Shown one piece after another: positions 15,854 through 17,399 of a stretch of DNA of 17,399 nucleotides. The notes under the pieces are model-generated. The model ran no database searches. It saw nothing but the letters and a program-made list of their open reading frames with translations, and was not told where the DNA came from. Both the position numbers and the translations under genes were made by a program. Position 1 is the stretch's first letter. Every line of letters begins with the position of its first letter. Origin of the DNA: Delftia sp. PS-11 (lineage in GTDB: Bacteria; Pseudomonadota; Gammaproteobacteria; Burkholderiales; Burkholderiaceae_C); the NCBI RefSeq assembly GCF_029870285.1, contig NZ_JACSYA010000025.1:60001-77399 (forward strand), given 5' to 3'.

Positions 15854-16282
15854 ATGGGATTCGCACTCGCCACACTGCCTCTTTTGGGTCTGGCCGCAGG
15901 CATTCGCCTGCCAGCGCTCGCCCCCGCAATGCCGCACCCCGCAGGTGCACCAGCGCCAGGCAGCAGCAGCTCCCCCTTCCCCTATGCGATCCTGACACTG
16001 AGCAAGGCCCGCAGCCGGCGGCACGCCAGAAAAAATGGCACTGGCGCCTCCGTGCTGGGCGGCAACCCGCTGGGCGGCACCCCGCTGGGCGGCACCCCGC
16101 TGGGCGGCACCCCGCTTACCGAACACGCAGCCGCGCCCGGTGCCATGGCACGGCCACCCCTGCGCATCGTCCAGCACTCGCCACACGAAAAGCCAGAATG
16201 CCTGTTCATCTCGGGACGCATGGCCGATGTCTGCGCTGCGCTGGAGCGCATGGACAGGCTCTCCAGCCCTGTGCACGTCTGA
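15854..16282 (+). CDS. Hypothetical protein with LGGTP pentapeptide repeats
   Basis: Not recognised with confidence; 142 residues. Residues 1-30 are hydrophobic and Ala/Leu/Pro-rich (MGFALATLPLLGLAAGIRLP) but lack a normal positively charged signal start, so export is doubtful. A Pro/Ala/Ser-rich part leads to a basic patch (SKARSRRHARK, about 50-60), then four five-residue repeats LGG[N/T]P (68-87), then a better-ordered C-terminus with RIVQHSPHEKPECLFISGRM and ADVCAALERMDRL (about 107-137). The tail resembles, from memory, small uncharacterised Comamonadaceae proteins ending in ISGRMADVCAxLxRM; this would be the conserved core, and the rest variable linker. It follows lexA on the same strand after 143 bases and a hairpin. 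It has a strong AAGGAG site. Function is unknown. Confidence 0.7.
   Translation: MGFALATLPLLGLAAGIRLPALAPAMPHPAGAPAPGSSSSPFPYAILTLSKARSRRHARKNGTGASVLGGNPLGGTPLGGTPLGGTPLTEHAAAPGAMARPPLRIVQHSPHEKPECLFISGRMADVCAALERMDRLSSPVHV
16055..16114 (+). repeat. Four tandem 15-bp repeats inside the hypothetical gene
   Basis: Unit CTGGGCGGCACCCCG, copied four times head to tail. Copies 2-4 are identical and copy 1 differs by one base (AACCCG). The unit is a multiple of three and in frame, so gain or loss of copies would only change protein length. Confidence 0.95.
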
Positions 16283-16392
16283 AAGCGCGCAGCACGGGTG
16301 GCAGCTCCGGCAAGGCACGGACAGGCCGGCGGTACACTGGCGGCTGCAAAGCGTGACAGGCTTGACCAACGGACAACCCATCGACTGCGCCC

Positions 16393-17340
16393 ATGGCGGC
16401 TCCCATGCTGCAGGGACTTCAACCAACCACCATGGACCTCAGCCACCTGCCTCACAAGAAATTCCGCGCCGTCATCATCAACTGCTCCACCAAGTATTTC
16501 ACGACGCTGGCCCTGGCATCGGCCCTGAAAAACACCAGCCTGGATATTCTGGTCATCGACTGCGAATCGACCGATGGGAGCTTTGACCACCTGCGCGTAC
16601 TCCAGGCGCAGCACGCAGAACGTGTGGAGCTGATCCAGCTGCCCCTCAGGCCCCACGGAAAAACCCTGGATCTTATTTTCCGGACACTGGACTCGGACTA
16701 CCTGCTGCTGGTGGATTCCGACCTGGAAATCAAGGACCCTGCCATCGTCGCCACCATGTGCCAGGCCATCGAAGCCTCCCAGGCCTACGGCTCGGGGCTG
16801 CTGCATGCCAGCCAGTGGATGAGCAGGGCAGACCATGGCATCGCCGATGGAACCACTTACTTCATGGAAAGAATGTGGATCCCCCTGACCTTGCTGGATG
16901 TGAAGAAAGTAAGACAGACGCTGGGCCAGGGCGCCAGTTTCCTGGCCCAGCGGAAATACCGCCCTCATATCATGGGACAGTCCTTCGCCAAGGCATGGGC
17001 CAGGCGGCTGAGAGTACCTGTTCTGCGGGACTTTCCTTGCCTTCTGGCAAGCCGCCGCATGGCGGCCGACAATCCGTGCGTCGCAGAATACGACACCGGC
17101 GCCGTGGTCCACGCGCATGCCCAGGCGCTGGGCTACCACTTCGCGGAAATTCCTTTTTCCTTCTGGAATGCAGTGCACCACTTCGACGGCGTCACCAGGG
17201 CGACACATTCCGACGCGCTGCGCAGCCTGCTGACACGGGCCGGAATTCTGTCACGCAAGGTGGCCAACAATCTGTCGGCATCCGAAAACATTGCGATCTC
17301 CAGGCTGCAGGAAAGCTACCCCGGCTTCCTGGCACGTTGA
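16393..17340 (+). CDS. Glycosyltransferase, GT-A fold, family-2-like
   Basis: Protein of 315 residues, probably a cytoplasmic or membrane-associated sugar transferase. The N-terminal Rossmann-like half has the strand-loop LVIDCESTDGSF (53-64), matching the family-2 pattern ViDxgStDgS, and the metal-binding DxD motif LLVDSDLEI (Asp108-Ser109-Asp110). The second half (about 130-315) has no motif I can name; it lacks membrane segments. The sugar donor and acceptor are unknown, and surface polysaccharide or protein glycosylation are both possible. The start is uncertain: ATG at 16393 gives the longest frame, but ATG at 16432 (MDLSHLPHKKF) starts just before the conserved strand; neither has a clear ribosome site. 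No partner glycan genes lie in the window, though they could follow to the right. Confidence 0.82.
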   Translation: MAAPMLQGLQPTTMDLSHLPHKKFRAVIINCSTKYFTTLALASALKNTSLDILVIDCESTDGSFDHLRVLQAQHAERVELIQLPLRPHGKTLDLIFRTLDSDYLLLVDSDLEIKDPAIVATMCQAIEASQAYGSGLLHASQWMSRADHGIADGTTYFMERMWIPLTLLDVKKVRQTLGQGASFLAQRKYRPHIMGQSFAKAWARRLRVPVLRDFPCLLASRRMAADNPCVAEYDTGAVVHAHAQALGYHFAEIPFSFWNAVHHFDGVTRATHSDALRSLLTRAGILSRKVANNLSASENIAISRLQESYPGFLAR

Positions 17341-17399
17341 GAGCTGCTGACACAACTCTTGATACGTTGTTGCTTCGCCGGGGGCACCCAGCCTTGTCG

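Noticed and set aside
15982..17208. 408-codon minus-strand frame with PPSGV repeats
   Set aside because: The repeat is the reverse of the 15-bp units, and the rest is antisense to the glycosyltransferase, whose DxD and family-2 motifs are on the plus strand.

Overview
The window is a stretch of chromosome from a high-GC Gram-negative bacterium. The family is most likely Comamonadaceae (Burkholderiales). This rests on three things: the lipopolysaccharide gene order exbB-exbD-lpxK-Trm112-kdsB-adk with xseA and sodB next to it, the betaproteobacterial character of LexA, and a monomeric isocitrate dehydrogenase. The genus cannot be fixed from the sequence alone. No tRNA, rRNA, CRISPR array, insertion sequence or phage gene was seen.

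Layout. Positions 1-329 (minus) hold the 5' end of a surface autotransporter with an extended signal peptide; it runs off the left edge. Then come icd (632-2869, minus) with its own terminator, an AraC-family regulator (3187-4134, minus), a divergent cytochrome P450 (4210-5679, plus) and a GntP-family permease (5761-7161, plus). Iron superoxide dismutase sodB (7346-7927) and xseA (8175-9497) follow on the minus strand. From 9862 to 13899 the plus strand carries exbB, exbD, lpxK, a Trm112-like gene, kdsB and adk, ending in a strong hairpin terminator that also serves the convergent asparaginase gene (13961-14938, minus). The asparaginase gene and lexA (15036-15710, plus) diverge from a 97-bp gap holding a perfect LexA box. 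The right end has an unrecognised small protein with four 15-bp tandem repeats (15854-16282) and a family-2-like glycosyltransferase (16393-17340).

How the genes work together. The 9862-13899 block combines lipid A phosphorylation (LpxK), CMP-Kdo supply (KdsB), nucleotide balance (Adk) and an energy-transducing inner-membrane pair (ExbB/ExbD), so it is an envelope-biogenesis operon of conserved type. The AraC regulator and P450 look like a regulator/target pair. The permease behind the P450 may belong with it, but nothing proves this. LexA is clearly self-regulated and its operator may reach the divergent asparaginase gene.

Overall this is mostly core chromosome. No convincing new multi-gene system was found. 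The most interesting items are the repeat-bearing small protein after lexA, the orphan P450 with its regulator, the shared LexA operator and a lone perfect DnaA box upstream of exbB.
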